In this document: positions 36,895 to 46,750 of the stretch, one piece after another | How the letters are laid out: the number at the start of each line of letters is the position of its first letter | Numbering within the stretch: the stretch's first letter is position 1 | Assembly (NCBI GenBank): GCA_022844565.1 | Contig: JALHLK010000026.1 | Coordinates: 1-62,351, forward strand | Direction: 5' to 3' | Source of the DNA: Saprospiraceae bacterium | Lineage (GTDB): Bacteria > Bacteroidota > Bacteroidia > Chitinophagales > Saprospiraceae | Length of the DNA stretch: 62,351 nt | Program-made: the position numbers and the translations under genes | The notes under the pieces: generated by a model | The model's input: only the letters and a program-made list of their open reading frames with translations | Database searches by the model: none | What the model was told of the DNA's origin: nothing

Positions 36895-38196
36895 ATGTAC
36901 CAAAGAAAGAAAAGTTTATTTGGGAAGGACGTTTTATTGTCCAGTCTACTTGCGATAACCTTAATTTTTGTTTACAACAAAATATTCTCACTTGGAGAAG
37001 ATTTAGATACTTTTGAGACGATATCTTTTATCAAAAAAGAACCAAATATCAAATTTGGCTTTGATCTAAATGAAGTTGACTTCGAAACAAAAAAAGTCCA
37101 AAAGGGAGAGACACTTTCAAGTATTCTTAGCTCATATGGTGTAGAAGATCATAAAATAAAAGCTCTTGAAGAAAAAACTAAAAAGGTATCTTCTACATTT
37201 ACGAGATTAAAAACCAATAATAAGTTGTATGTCCTCAGAAATGATGATTGTGGTCTGCCAACCAACGTAGTATACGAGCCTAGCCCATTTGAGTATATTG
37301 TTTATGACTTGCATGATGAGATTGACTTCAAATTGAATCGAAAAGAAACTCAAGCATGTACAGAGATTTCGTCAGGAAGAATAAAGAAGTCCTTGATCCA
37401 CTCTTTAAAGGAACGTGATATAGATACTGATATAGTAAATAAGCTCGAAGATGCTTTGTCATCTACAGTTGACTTTTACCACACAGAGCAAGGTGATGAA
37501 TTCAAATTTATCTATGAAAGAAAGTATATCGACGAACGTGATATGGGTATAGGTAAGTTACTAGGAGCATATTACAAAAACGACGAAGGAGAATTTTATT
37601 CAATATACTACGACAATGGTAAAACGAAGGGATATTACGACCTTGAAGGAAGGCCTGTTAAAAATACTTTTTTGAAAGCTCCTGTGAGAAATGTAAGAAT
37701 CACTTCAGGATTTAGCATGCAAAGAATGCACCCTGTATTAAAATATGCTCGCCCTCATTTTGGTACAGACTATGGTGCGCCTTATGGTACACCGATTTTG
37801 GCTGTCGGTGATGGTGTAGTGGAGCAAGTTGGTTATAATGGTGGTAATGGTAAATTTGTAAAAATTAAGCACGATAGAACCTATCAAACCCAGTATCTCC
37901 ATATGCAGGCTTATGGAAAAGGTATTAAGAAAGGGACTAGAGTACGAAGTGGCCAGACTATTGGGTACGTAGGATCAACAGGATTATCTACGGGTCCCCA
38001 CGTCTGCTTCAGATTCTGGAAAAATGGACAACAAGTTAACCATTTAAGACTAAAATTCCCACGTGCTCAGCAAATGAATAAGAAAGATATGCCAGAATTT
38101 TTAGCAACTAAAAATAGGGTGATTGAGCTGTTCGAAGGTATTGAAACAACACCATCTAACTATGCTGCAAAAATTACAAAAAAGAAGAACGCATAA
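36895..38196 (+). CDS. M23-family peptidoglycan metallopeptidase, membrane-anchored
   Basis: The ATG at 36895 gives 433 residues beginning MYQRKKSLFGKDV; an upstream TTG frame adds 25 implausible residues. A membrane helix (about 13-30) is followed by a LysM/OapA-like stretch (VQKGETLSSILSSYG) and an M23 endopeptidase domain. Zinc and catalytic motifs: HFGTDYG (His and Asp), YLHMQAYG (His) and GPHVCFRFW. In the last the family's usual HxH is HxC, which seems to be a Bacteroidota variant with Cys as a zinc ligand. It would cut peptide cross-links during growth or division. Confidence 0.85.
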   Translation: MYQRKKSLFGKDVLLSSLLAITLIFVYNKIFSLGEDLDTFETISFIKKEPNIKFGFDLNEVDFETKKVQKGETLSSILSSYGVEDHKIKALEEKTKKVSSTFTRLKTNNKLYVLRNDDCGLPTNVVYEPSPFEYIVYDLHDEIDFKLNRKETQACTEISSGRIKKSLIHSLKERDIDTDIVNKLEDALSSTVDFYHTEQGDEFKFIYERKYIDERDMGIGKLLGAYYKNDEGEFYSIYYDNGKTKGYYDLEGRPVKNTFLKAPVRNVRITSGFSMQRMHPVLKYARPHFGTDYGAPYGTPILAVGDGVVEQVGYNGGNGKFVKIKHDRTYQTQYLHMQAYGKGIKKGTRVRSGQTIGYVGSTGLSTGPHVCFRFWKNGQQVNHLRLKFPRAQQMNKKDMPEFLATKNRVIELFEGIETTPSNYAAKITKKKNA

Positions 38197-38377
38197 TATT
38201 TAGCCGTATTACGTAGTTTCTTTAATTGGACGGAGCACTTGATACAAACCTAAAAACAATCATTGAGTGCCATAGGCACGTCCATATTGCCCCACACAAA
38301 TCGACATAGAGCCATTTTATTCATTTCATTTCTCATAAAATACACGCCTTAGGTTTAATGAATAAAGATGTGTTTTA

Positions 38378-38433
38378 AACCCAAATTTGGATTTATGAGC
38401 AAACATGTTTGTGCATAAATTCAAATTTGGGTT
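38378..38433. repeat. 56-bp near-perfect palindrome
   Basis: The left half starts AACCCAAATTTGGATTTATG and the right half ends CATAAATTCAAATTTGGGTT; only 3 of 28 positions fail to pair, around a central CAAACATGTTTG. The outer AACCCAAAT equals the tip of the element at 30054-30230. The 414-bp gap around it (38197-38610) otherwise shows only a GGACG/CGTCC pair near 38229-38285 and AT-rich sequence. Confidence 0.6.
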
Positions 38434-38610
38434 AAAGATAATGGGGAAAAAACATTCCAAACTTTTCTAAGAAGTTTACTATATGCGATTGCTTATTCAT
38501 TGCTTGATGAAATCATTTTATTCCATTTATTTGACAGTTGAATAAATATTATACGTCTTAATAAGTATTTTTGAAAATTATATATTATATTTGTATTAAA
38601 TCATAGTATA

Positions 38611-39303
38611 ATGAGGGCAATTTTATTTTTTTTAAGTGTCATTTTTGTCTCATCATGTGCAGTCTATACCCCAAATTCTTTGAATATTACAGGATTTAAT
38701 AAAAAGGGACAAGTTTCAGTAAATGCAAATGCAGGTAACACTGCAAACCTACAGGCTGCAATTGCAGTAAGTAACAATTTTGGAATTATGGCCAATCTTA
38801 TGAGAACTTCTCAAGTGGTCGATTCTGATAACATAAAGAGGGATGGGAAAGGTAATTTATTTGAAGTCGGAGTTGGCTATTTTAAAAATACAGATTCTAA
38901 AGTCCGTTTTGAAATTTTTGGCGGTGGTGGAATTGGGAATGTAGATATTACTAAAATTAATGCTTCGGTTACAAGAAATTTTTCAACAAAAGCTAGTAGA
39001 CTTTTTTTACAACCTACTATTGGTTTTTCAAGTAAAGTTTTTGAAGCTTTTATATCCACAAGACTGGCAAACGTCCGTTTTAATGACATTGAAACAACAT
39101 ATTCTACCCAAGATTTAATAGATGATAGTTTTGTAGACATATCAAATTCAAATTGGCTATTCATAGAACCAGCCTTAACATTACGGGCTGGTTTGAAAAA
39201 TATTAAACTTCAAATGCAAGTTGGTCGCTCAATTAAATTAAACACAGAAAAGCTTGGATATGATAGCGGTTTGTTAAACTTTGGGATTTACACAAAATTT
39301 TGA
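38611..39303 (+). CDS. Small outer-membrane barrel-like lipoprotein of unknown function
   Basis: The 230-residue protein has a lipoprotein signal (VIFVSSC, Cys16). Its body has beta-strand patterns (VSVNANAGNTANLQAAIAVSN, FGIMANLMR, NLFEVGVGYF, VRFEIFGGGGIGN, LRAGLKNIKLQMQVGRS) and ends NFGIYTKF with a terminal Phe, as in outer-membrane barrels. I do not recognise a family. It is a single gene between the M23 and thioredoxin genes. Confidence 0.6.
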   Translation: MRAILFFLSVIFVSSCAVYTPNSLNITGFNKKGQVSVNANAGNTANLQAAIAVSNNFGIMANLMRTSQVVDSDNIKRDGKGNLFEVGVGYFKNTDSKVRFEIFGGGGIGNVDITKINASVTRNFSTKASRLFLQPTIGFSSKVFEAFISTRLANVRFNDIETTYSTQDLIDDSFVDISNSNWLFIEPALTLRAGLKNIKLQMQVGRSIKLNTEKLGYDSGLLNFGIYTKF

Positions 39304-39443
39304 TTATCTCGTTGATAAGTTTTATTGAAAAAATGAATTGGTTAAGTAATTTTTAAACCATTATTCGAACAATATTTGCCATCAAAAATCATTTTTCTTT
39401 TATATATTTAACGATACTTTAATTAAAAATAGGAACCTAATCG

Positions 39444-39451
39444 TATATTTG
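39444..39451 (+). promoter_or_regulatory. -7 box (TATATTTG) for trxA
   Basis: TATATTTG fits TAnnTTTG, 53 bases before the thioredoxin start codon. Confidence 0.45.
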
Positions 39452-39503
39452 ATGTTTATATATGTCGAAATAATTATTTTCATAACAATTAAATTTTATT
39501 AAA

Positions 39504-39824
39504 ATGGCATTTGAATTTACAGATTCAAATTTTGAAGAAACGGCTTTAGCCCCTAATACTACAGCTGTTGTTGACTTTTGGGCAGAATGGTGTGGACCTT
39601 GTAGAATTGTTGGTCCTGTGATCGAAGAATTATCAAAAGAATATGATGGAACAGTAAAAATAGGTAAACTTGATGTAGATAGCCATCCAAATGTTACCAT
39701 GAAATATGGTGTGAGATCTATACCAACTATCATATTTCTTAAAGATGGAGAAGTAGTTTACAAGCATGTAGGTACTGCAACTAAAGTGGCATTAGATAAA
39801 TTAATTAAGGAGCACCTTAATTAA
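39504..39824 (+). CDS. trxA: Thioredoxin
   Basis: The 106-residue protein is a classic cytoplasmic thioredoxin with active site WCGPC (Trp29-Cys33), the preceding VVDFWAEW strand, the KLDVDSHP block and the cis-Pro loop RSIPTIIF. It reduces protein disulfides. It is a single-gene unit ended by a strong terminator. Confidence 0.95.
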   Translation: MAFEFTDSNFEETALAPNTTAVVDFWAEWCGPCRIVGPVIEELSKEYDGTVKIGKLDVDSHPNVTMKYGVRSIPTIIFLKDGEVVYKHVGTATKVALDKLIKEHLN

Positions 39825-39843
39825 GATATCCTTCGAAATATTT

Positions 39844-39883
39844 AAAAAGGGAAGTATTTATCACTTAAATACTTCCCTTTTTT
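39844..39883 (+). terminator. Strong rho-independent terminator after trxA
   Basis: AAAAAGGGAAGTATTTA (39844-39860) pairs perfectly over 17 bp with TAAATACTTCCCTTTTT (39866-39882) around a 5-base loop, followed by Ts. Confidence 0.85.
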
Positions 39884-39924
39884 GATTAAAATTATGTGCA
39901 TTAATTAAATTAAGTATTAAACAT

Positions 39925-40617
39925 TTGTCTAATTGCAGATTTAAATATAAAGAGATATCTTTTGATATTGGTGGAACCACGGTTATGTTGAAAGAGGTTA
40001 CTAATTTTGACGAATTATTCAATTTATTGGTCATAGAGCAAGGAAATAGCCAAATTAGTTTAGATGATTTTATCCCATATTGGACCGAATTGTGGCCCAG
40101 TGCCAAGGGATTGAGTAGCTTTTTAGCTGAAAATTTGCACATTATTAAAGATGAAAATATTTTCGAAATAGGCTGTGGGCTTGGCCTTCCTTCATTAATA
40201 TCTGCAAAACTAGGAGCGCAAAAAGTAGTTGCTACTGACCTTATTGAAGATGCATTGGATCATGTCATTTTAAATGCAAGTTTGAATGGGGTTTCTGAGT
40301 TAGTAGAAGTAAAGATTGCTGATTGGACTAAAATGGAGGTTTCAGATTGGTCTTCCTTTGAGGTGATTTTAGCTGCCGATATAATTTATGAAAAGAGATT
40401 TGTAGATGAATTTATCAATTTTATATCGAAGATCATTTCTTCTCATCAAGAAAAACTTGTTGTCATTGCTGAACCACAGCGACAAGTAGCAGCCACCATG
40501 ATCAAAGAATTAAAAATGAATAGTAAACTTAATATTCAAACGACTTCTGTAGAAGTTGAGTCAAGGGGTACAATCTTTAATATTCTGGTGCACTGTATAT
40601 TTGTAGGAGGAAAATAA
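39925..40617 (+). CDS. Predicted protein-lysine methyltransferase-like SAM enzyme (Methyltransf_16 type)
   Basis: The 230-residue frame begins at a TTG; an ATG at 39985 is possible but would remove the FDIGG strand that the family has. PYWTELWPSAKGLSSFL, the SAM loop NIFEIGCGLGLPSLISAKLG, VVATDLIEDALDHV and LAADIIYEKRFVDEF match the METTL20/ETFB-KMT-like group that methylates lysines on proteins. The target is unknown. It converges with the MOSC gene; a weak hairpin (GTAAGAAAT at 40632, ATTTCTTTAC at 40650) lies between them. Confidence 0.75.
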   Translation: MSNCRFKYKEISFDIGGTTVMLKEVTNFDELFNLLVIEQGNSQISLDDFIPYWTELWPSAKGLSSFLAENLHIIKDENIFEIGCGLGLPSLISAKLGAQKVVATDLIEDALDHVILNASLNGVSELVEVKIADWTKMEVSDWSSFEVILAADIIYEKRFVDEFINFISKIISSHQEKLVVIAEPQRQVAATMIKELKMNSKLNIQTTSVEVESRGTIFNILVHCIFVGGK

Positions 40618-40673
40618 TTTACTCAGGAACTGTAAGAAATGTATATGTTATTTCTTTACACCTCCCTACATTA

Positions 40674-41474
40674 TTATTCAATTTTTAAAATATCTCCCTT
40701 TCTCAACACACCTTCTTTTAAGCAAACTGTATTCATCCCAAAGATGATTCCATTTTCACTCATTCGATAAACGGCTAAGGTTTTAGTAGGTTCTAACATT
40801 TTTTCAGCTAAATCTTGGTCTATATTGATTACTTGGCATCGTACACAGGGCTTTATTAGTTGCATGGATACATCGCTTGTTTCGCATTTACTCCAAGTAT
40901 CTTCTTCGTGGGGTATAAACGTCTTGACCAGTATGTTAGGCCTAAATCTATTATAATGTATAGGTGTAGAACTTTTTTCATTTAAAAAATCCATACTTGC
41001 AGTTCCCAATATTAGTGCGGGATATCCATCAGCAAAACTCATCGTTGTAGAATTCTTTTCTTTCCCATATATTTTGATTCTTGCATTTCTATCCGTCAGG
41101 CTTACTAATTTACAAGGCCAATCAAGCTTGTTACTCAACCAATAGGATATACTTGTATCAACTTCATGGCAATTGACGGTGTCATTCCATACGGTCACAT
41201 CGAGACGTAAATCAGGGTTGTACAAACTTACGTCGAAACTTACATAATCTTCTCCATAATGTATATACAACTTACCATTTTCAATCTTAGTCTTAAATAG
41301 TGCAAGTTGAGGATGTGAGCGCTGACTGATAAACTTTTGGTCTTCGACGTCTACAATCATCCATCTTCTGTCATATTGAAGCCCTTCTTTTTCAAAAAGG
41401 GCCTCTTCTACTTCTATACCTTTAAGTCCTTTTACAGGATAGACATACAATTTTTCAATGGTATAATTGTTCAT
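40674..41474 (-). CDS. MOSC-domain protein (mARC/YcbX-like)
   Basis: The 266-residue protein has the MOSC N-terminal barrel (IEKLYVYPVKGLKGIEVEEA, QYDRRWMIVD, FISQRSHPQLALF) and a MOSC domain with RFRPNILV, the Cys motif KPCVRCQVINID and RKGDILKIE at the end. The family binds molybdenum cofactor through the conserved Cys and reduces N-hydroxylated compounds. It follows leuB by 6 bases and is likely the last gene of the leu transcript. Confidence 0.85.
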   Translation of the reverse strand: MNNYTIEKLYVYPVKGLKGIEVEEALFEKEGLQYDRRWMIVDVEDQKFISQRSHPQLALFKTKIENGKLYIHYGEDYVSFDVSLYNPDLRLDVTVWNDTVNCHEVDTSISYWLSNKLDWPCKLVSLTDRNARIKIYGKEKNSTTMSFADGYPALILGTASMDFLNEKSSTPIHYNRFRPNILVKTFIPHEEDTWSKCETSDVSMQLIKPCVRCQVINIDQDLAEKMLEPTKTLAVYRMSENGIIFGMNTVCLKEGVLRKGDILKIE

Positions 41475-41480
41475 AAGTCA

Positions 41481-42542
41481 TTAGTTGATTTGAGCAGCTA
41501 TCCAATCACCTACCTCACTCGTAGAGTAAGCTTTATCACTACCAGCAATATCAATAGTAACTACACCCTCTGCCAATGATTTGTCAACGATATTTCTAAT
41601 TTCTGCGGCTTCATCATTTAATTTGAAAGCATATTCAAACATCATTGCTGCCGAAAGAATTGTCCCAATTGGGTTTGCGATATTTTTGCCAGCAGCTTGA
41701 GGATAACTACCGTGGATGGGTTCAAAAACGGAAGTGTGAATACCGATAGAGGCAGAAGGCATTAATCCCATACTCCCGCTTATTACAGAAGCTTCGTCTG
41801 TCAGTATATCGCCAAACATATTTTCTGTCACCATCACGTCAAAACCTTCAGGCCATTGTATGATTCTCATTGCTGCAGCATCGACAAAAAGATATTCGAC
41901 GGTTACATCAGTATATTCTTTTTCTAATCTTTGCCCTACTTCTCTCCAAAGTCTCGAAGTTTCTAGTACATTGGCTTTGTCAACAATACACAATTTTTTT
42001 CTTCTATTTTGTGCATAAGTGAATGCCAATCGAATGATTCTCTCCACTTCTTCTGTCGTATATTCACAAACATCCCACGCTTTGGTACGGTCCTCACTTC
42101 GGCCTTTATCGCCAAAATAGATACCTCCGGTCAATTCTCTTATACACACAAAATCCGCGTTTTCGATCAGTTCTCTTCGAAGTGGAGATTTATGAAGCAA
42201 AGAAGGAAATACTAAGGTAGGTCTGATATTTGCATACAATCCTAATTTTTTTCTCATACCAAGTAAACCTTGTTCCGGTCTAACTTTAGCACTTGGATCA
42301 TTGTCAAATCTAGGGTGTCCGATAGCTCCAAATAATACTGCATCAGCTTGCATACATACTTCATGTGTTTCATCCGGATAAGGATTGCCTACAGCATCAA
42401 TAGCAGCTGCACCCGTCAGAGCATGCGTAAAGTTAATTTCATGATTATATTTCTTTCCAATAGCGTTTACTACCTTGATAGCTTGGTCGATCACCTCTGG
42501 CCCAATCCCATCTCCTGCTAATACTGCAATATTTAGTTTCAT
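41481..42542 (-). CDS. leuB: 3-isopropylmalate dehydrogenase
   Basis: The 353-residue enzyme oxidises and decarboxylates 3-isopropylmalate with NAD in leucine synthesis. [15 protein letters not shown], the substrate-binding block [26 protein letters not shown] and [16 protein letters not shown] are all present. It is preceded by leuA (25 bases). Confidence 0.95.
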   Translation of the reverse strand: MKLNIAVLAGDGIGPEVIDQAIKVVNAIGKKYNHEINFTHALTGAAAIDAVGNPYPDETHEVCMQADAVLFGAIGHPRFDNDPSAKVRPEQGLLGMRKKLGLYANIRPTLVFPSLLHKSPLRRELIENADFVCIRELTGGIYFGDKGRSEDRTKAWDVCEYTTEEVERIIRLAFTYAQNRRKKLCIVDKANVLETSRLWREVGQRLEKEYTDVTVEYLFVDAAAMRIIQWPEGFDVMVTENMFGDILTDEASVISGSMGLMPSASIGIHTSVFEPIHGSYPQAAGKNIANPIGTILSAAMMFEYAFKLNDEAAEIRNIVDKSLAEGVVTIDIAGSDKAYSTSEVGDWIAAQIN

Positions 42543-42567
42543 TTATTTGTAATTTTATAAATTTAAT

Positions 42568-44118
42568 TTAGATTTTGATATTAGACGCATTTTTATCATA
42601 CAATTTGTTGAGCGCTTTTTGGGTCGCTTTTATGGCCGATACGGTTTGGTCAGAATCAAGACCTCTTGTCTTTAGTTCTACATCGTTGTATCGCCAAGTT
42701 ATAATTGTTTCACAGAGTGCATCAGTCTGTCCACCGGGTGGAATTCTTACAAGGTAATCTAATAGGGTTGGAAAGGGTAGGCTTTTCTTTGTATAAACCT
42801 TTTTTAGTACATTCATAAAAGCATCATATTGACCATCTCCTTGTGCATTCTCTTCAAATGTTTCTTTTCCAATACGCATTTGTACAGTAGCCGAAGGTTT
42901 TAAATTCTTAGCATGTGTCAATACATAGCTTGTTATCTCAACGTGGGCCACTTCATTTGGGCTATCCAAAATATCAGCTAATATATAAGGTAAATCTTCT
43001 TTTGTAACATGTTCCTTTTTATCACCAAGGGCAATAATATGTTTGGTTACTTTTTTGAGATCTTCTTCAGATAGCTGGATCCCCATTTCCTTAAGGTTGT
43101 TTTCAATATTAGCCTTTCCACTTGTCTTACCAAGTGCGTATACACGTTTTCTACCAAACCGCTCTGGCATTAATTTCGAAAAATAAAGGTTATTTTTTTT
43201 ATCTCCGTCAGCGTGAATACCAGCCGTTTGTGTAAAGACATTGTCTCCCACAATGGGCTTATTCTCTGGTATTCTATGTCCCGAGAATGTTTCGAGAAAC
43301 TTACTAATCATGTGAAGTGAATTTTCTTCAACATTGATTTGGACCTCCGGCATAAAATCTTTAATCACCGATACCGCACTTGCTAGTGGGGCATTGCCCG
43401 CACGCTCGCCAAGTCCATTGACGGTGAGATGTATGCCATGGATACCTTCTTTTATTGCTACAAATACATTGGCCGTCCCAAGGTCGTAATCATTGTGGGC
43501 ATGAAAATCAAAGTGATTATTTGGGTACCTTTGTAATGTTTCTCTTATAAAATGTGTCGTTTCTTCTGGGTTTAGTACACCCAATGTGTCAGGTAGAAGT
43601 ATTTTATCAACATGAGATTCTTGAGTTAAGAAGTCAAGGTATTGAAAAACATATTCCTTAGAACTTTTCATGCCATTACTCCAATCTTCAAGGTACACAT
43701 TAACAGCAATTCCTTCGCGGTTGGCATGTTCTATCGTCTCCTTTATGTCAGAAAAGTGTTCTTGAGGGCTTTTTTTAAGTTGATGCGTCAGATGATTTAA
43801 TGAACCTTTGGTCAGTAAATTCATCACTTTGGCACCTGATTTTTTCATCCACTCTATAGATGCCCCATTATCTACAAAGGTCAGGACTTCGATTTTATCT
43901 AAGTAACCGTGATCTTTTGCCCATGTTGTAATGTTTTTGACAGCTTGTAATTCTCCATCTGATACCCTCGCAGAAGCAACTTCTATACGATCTACTTTCA
44001 CTTCCTGGAGTAATAATTGGGCAATGGTCAACTTCTCGGCAGCTGAAAAAGATACTCCTGAGGTCTGTTCACCGTCTCTCAACGTAGTATCCATGATTTG
44101 AAGCTTTCTACTGCTCAT
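42568..44118 (-). CDS. leuA: 2-isopropylmalate synthase-like enzyme with LeuA regulatory domain
   Basis: The 516-residue protein has the DRE-TIM barrel start MDTTLRDGEQTSG (about 9-21), the metal-binding HxH in FDFHAHNDYDLG, a linker GHRIPENKPIVGDNVFTQTAGIHADG split as in the family, and the C-terminal allosteric LeuA dimer domain (about 385-510; VQMRIGKETFEENAQGDG, RIPPGG). It condenses acetyl-CoA with a 2-keto acid. Position between leuD and leuB favours 2-isopropylmalate synthase, but citramalate synthase cannot be excluded because the two families look alike. Confidence 0.8.
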   Translation of the reverse strand: MSSRKLQIMDTTLRDGEQTSGVSFSAAEKLTIAQLLLQEVKVDRIEVASARVSDGELQAVKNITTWAKDHGYLDKIEVLTFVDNGASIEWMKKSGAKVMNLLTKGSLNHLTHQLKKSPQEHFSDIKETIEHANREGIAVNVYLEDWSNGMKSSKEYVFQYLDFLTQESHVDKILLPDTLGVLNPEETTHFIRETLQRYPNNHFDFHAHNDYDLGTANVFVAIKEGIHGIHLTVNGLGERAGNAPLASAVSVIKDFMPEVQINVEENSLHMISKFLETFSGHRIPENKPIVGDNVFTQTAGIHADGDKKNNLYFSKLMPERFGRKRVYALGKTSGKANIENNLKEMGIQLSEEDLKKVTKHIIALGDKKEHVTKEDLPYILADILDSPNEVAHVEITSYVLTHAKNLKPSATVQMRIGKETFEENAQGDGQYDAFMNVLKKVYTKKSLPFPTLLDYLVRIPPGGQTDALCETIITWRYNDVELKTRGLDSDQTVSAIKATQKALNKLYDKNASNIKI

Positions 44119-44138
44119 AAAATTAAAGCTTATCGGAT

Positions 44139-44735
44139 TTAGAATGGTTGTTTTTCAGCAAAAGTTACAATTTCTGACTTTAAAGAAGCAAGAAAATCTA
44201 TATCATCGTAACCATTCATCATATTATTTTTCTTATAACTGTTGATTAAAAAAGTTTCGCTTTCTCCAGTTGCAAGAATTGTTACTTTTTGTTGATCAAT
44301 ATCAACTTCAATAATTGATTCGTGATTCTTTTCGATGGCTTGAAAAATTTTATCTAAAAATTCATCACTTACCTGAGCTGGTAAAACCCCAATATTAAAA
44401 CAATTATTTCTAAAAATATCTGCAAAAAAACTTGAAATTACACATCTGAAACCGTAGTCATAAATAGACCACACAGCGTGTTCTCTACTTGATCCACAAC
44501 CAAAGTTTTTGCCTGCAACTAGGATTTTACCGCTATATTTTGAGTTGTTTAAAACAAAACTTTCTTTTGGAGTATCATCATTATTGTATCTCCAATCTCT
44601 AAACAAAGCATCACCAAACCCTTTTCTTTCTGTAGCTTTTAAAAATCGAGCAGGAATAATTTGGTCGGTGTCTACATTTTCAATCGGTAAGGGTACTGCT
44701 GTACTTTGTAGAATTGTAAATTTATCGTATGCCAT
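44139..44735 (-). CDS. leuD: 3-isopropylmalate dehydratase small subunit
   Basis: The 198-residue subunit carries the swivelling domain of the LeuCD isomerase: NVDTDQIIPARFLK, GKNFGCGSSREHAVW and the SSFFADIFRNNCFNIGVLP block are complete. It sits 20-21 bases from each neighbour in leuCDAB. Confidence 0.95.
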   Translation of the reverse strand: MAYDKFTILQSTAVPLPIENVDTDQIIPARFLKATERKGFGDALFRDWRYNNDDTPKESFVLNNSKYSGKILVAGKNFGCGSSREHAVWSIYDYGFRCVISSFFADIFRNNCFNIGVLPAQVSDEFLDKIFQAIEKNHESIIEVDIDQQKVTILATGESETFLINSYKKNNMMNGYDDIDFLASLKSEIVTFAEKQPF

Positions 44736-44756
44736 TTTGATCTATTCTAATTATGA

Positions 44757-46160
44757 TTAATTTAATAAAGTTCTCGGGTCTGTTACTTTTCCAGTTACAG
44801 CAGCAGCAGCAGCAACCAGTGGGCTGGCAAGCATAGTACGGGCTCCAGGGCCTTGTCTTCCTTCAAAATTTCTATTTGAAGTGCTTACGGCATATTTTCC
44901 AGCAGGGATTTTGTCATCATTCATCGCTAAGCATGCAGAGCAACCAGGTTGTCTTAATTCAAAACCCGCCTCAATCAATAGATCGTAGATTCCTTCTTCT
45001 CTGATTTTTGCATCAACTTGATGAGACCCAGGTACTAACCAAACCGTAATGTCATCCGCTTTTTTTCTACCCTTTACAATACTTGCAAACTGTCTAAAAT
45101 CTTCAATTCTTCCATTCGTACAGCTACCCAAGAATACATAATCTATTTTCTTTCCGATCATTGATTCTCCGACATTAAATGCCATATATTCCAATGACTT
45201 AAGGTAAGAAGCTTGTCCATCGAGTACGTCTTCAGGATTTGGTATCGGCTTAGAGATAGGAATTCCAAGGCCAGGATTGGTACCATAGGTAATCATAGGT
45301 TCTATTTCCTCTGCAGAATACACATACTCTTTATCAAAAACAACACCTTCGTCTGTCTTTAACGTGTTCCAGTAAGCGACAAGTTTATCAAAAGCTTCCC
45401 CTTTAGGTGTATATTCTTTTCCTTTTAAATAATTGATCGTTGTATCATCAGGAGCAATCATTCCACCACGAGCACCCATTTCAATACTCATGTTGCATAT
45501 CGTCATTCTACCTTCCATGCTCATTTGCTCAAAAACGTCTCCTGCATATTCTACAAAATAACCTGTAGCACCACTGGCTGAGATTTTTGATATGATGTAA
45601 AGAATCACGTCTTTTGGTAAAACACCTTTTTTTAAGCTACCATTGACCGTAATTCTCATTTTCTTTGGTCTAGGCTGCATAATACATTGCGAAGTTAAGA
45701 CCATTTCTACCTCTGATGTTCCTATACCAAAAGCTATTGCTCCAAAGGCACCATGTGTTGATGTGTGTGAATCACCACAAACGATCGTCATACCAGGTAA
45801 GGTAATTCCATTTTCAGGCCCTACTACATGGACGATGCCATTTTTATGATGGCCTAATCCCCAATGCGAGATCCCATATTTATTGCTATTTTTTTCCAAA
45901 GCATCCAATTGATTGGCTGACAAAGGATCTGCAACGGGTAAGTGTTGATTAACGGTAGGCGTATTGTGATCTGCGGTTGCGAATGTGCGATCAGCAAAAA
46001 GTACATTAAGGCCGCGACTTTCCATACTCTGAAATGCTACCGGACTTGTCACTTCGTGAATAAAATGACGGTTGATAAATAATACATCTGGGCCGCCTTC
46101 TATACTTTTTACTACGTGAGCATCCCATACTTTTTCGAAGAGAGATTTAGCTTGTGTCAT
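44757..46160 (-). CDS. leuC: 3-isopropylmalate dehydratase large subunit
   Basis: The 467-residue aconitase-like subunit binds a [4Fe-4S] cluster through Cys residues in [13 protein letters not shown] and [11 protein letters not shown]. The substrate loops [29 protein letters not shown] and [13 protein letters not shown] are intact. It is the first gene of leuCDAB-MOSC, transcribed from the promoter in the 584-bp gap upstream. Confidence 0.95.
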   Translation of the reverse strand: MTQAKSLFEKVWDAHVVKSIEGGPDVLFINRHFIHEVTSPVAFQSMESRGLNVLFADRTFATADHNTPTVNQHLPVADPLSANQLDALEKNSNKYGISHWGLGHHKNGIVHVVGPENGITLPGMTIVCGDSHTSTHGAFGAIAFGIGTSEVEMVLTSQCIMQPRPKKMRITVNGSLKKGVLPKDVILYIISKISASGATGYFVEYAGDVFEQMSMEGRMTICNMSIEMGARGGMIAPDDTTINYLKGKEYTPKGEAFDKLVAYWNTLKTDEGVVFDKEYVYSAEEIEPMITYGTNPGLGIPISKPIPNPEDVLDGQASYLKSLEYMAFNVGESMIGKKIDYVFLGSCTNGRIEDFRQFASIVKGRKKADDITVWLVPGSHQVDAKIREEGIYDLLIEAGFELRQPGCSACLAMNDDKIPAGKYAVSTSNRNFEGRQGPGARTMLASPLVAAAAAVTGKVTDPRTLLN

Positions 46161-46277
46161 TTATTTCTTTTTTTTATTTTTAAGAAACTAGTCAGCTCAT
46201 TGCGCTCAAATCATAAAATGAACATTTTTTGATAGAACGACTCTGGTGCTGTTTAGTTACATTTTTAAATTAGAACG

Positions 46278-46285
46278 CAAATTTA
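46278..46285 (-). promoter_or_regulatory. -7 box for the leuCDAB operon
   Basis: On the minus strand TAAATTTG fits TAnnTTTG. The implied leader is about 110 bases. No leucine-rich leader peptide was found. Confidence 0.4.
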
Positions 46286-46331
46286 CTACCTTGACATCTA
46301 TAATTCTTGATAGAACAAAAGGTTTGTATGT

Positions 46332-46362
46332 CGATTTATAAAAAATAACTACGATTTATAAA
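46332..46362. promoter_or_regulatory. Direct repeat CGATTTATAAA x2, 20 bp apart, upstream of leuC
   Basis: CGATTTATAAA occurs at 46332-46342 and again at 46352-46362, exactly two helical turns apart, about 47 bp upstream of the leuC -7 box. This is a reasonable activator or repressor site; the binding protein is unknown. The rest of the 46161-46744 gap is AT-rich with no other recognised element. Confidence 0.35.
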
Positions 46363-46750
46363 CGTTAAAAAATGTATTTTATTTATGCTAAATAATTTAT
46401 ATTCAAGTATATATGATAATTATCTTTACATATTGTAAATTAGTTGTTAATATATTTTAGTGTAAATGAGCATTAGAATTATATGTGGCTTGAGATGATT
46501 TTTTAGGTTTAATTCAGGCTTTTTTACTGAAATTTGTGTTCATATGCTGATTTGTATGCTTTTCTTTATTAAATACTGGGTTAAAGCCTATCATCATAAA
46601 ACGTAAGCTTGTTTTGTATTTTTCTATAGTCCTCTGATGAATATGAAAAATAATTATTTTCTTAAATTCAATTTTATTTAACAAGGTCCAAAAAGGTCCT
46701 TTAAATACTCTACATTTGGCTCTTAAATTGAAAAAGGTATATATTTGTTG

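Noticed and set aside
40632-40659. Terminator between the methyltransferase and MOSC genes
   Set aside because: The stem is AT-rich with a bulge and lacks a clear T-run; mentioned only as a weak hairpin.
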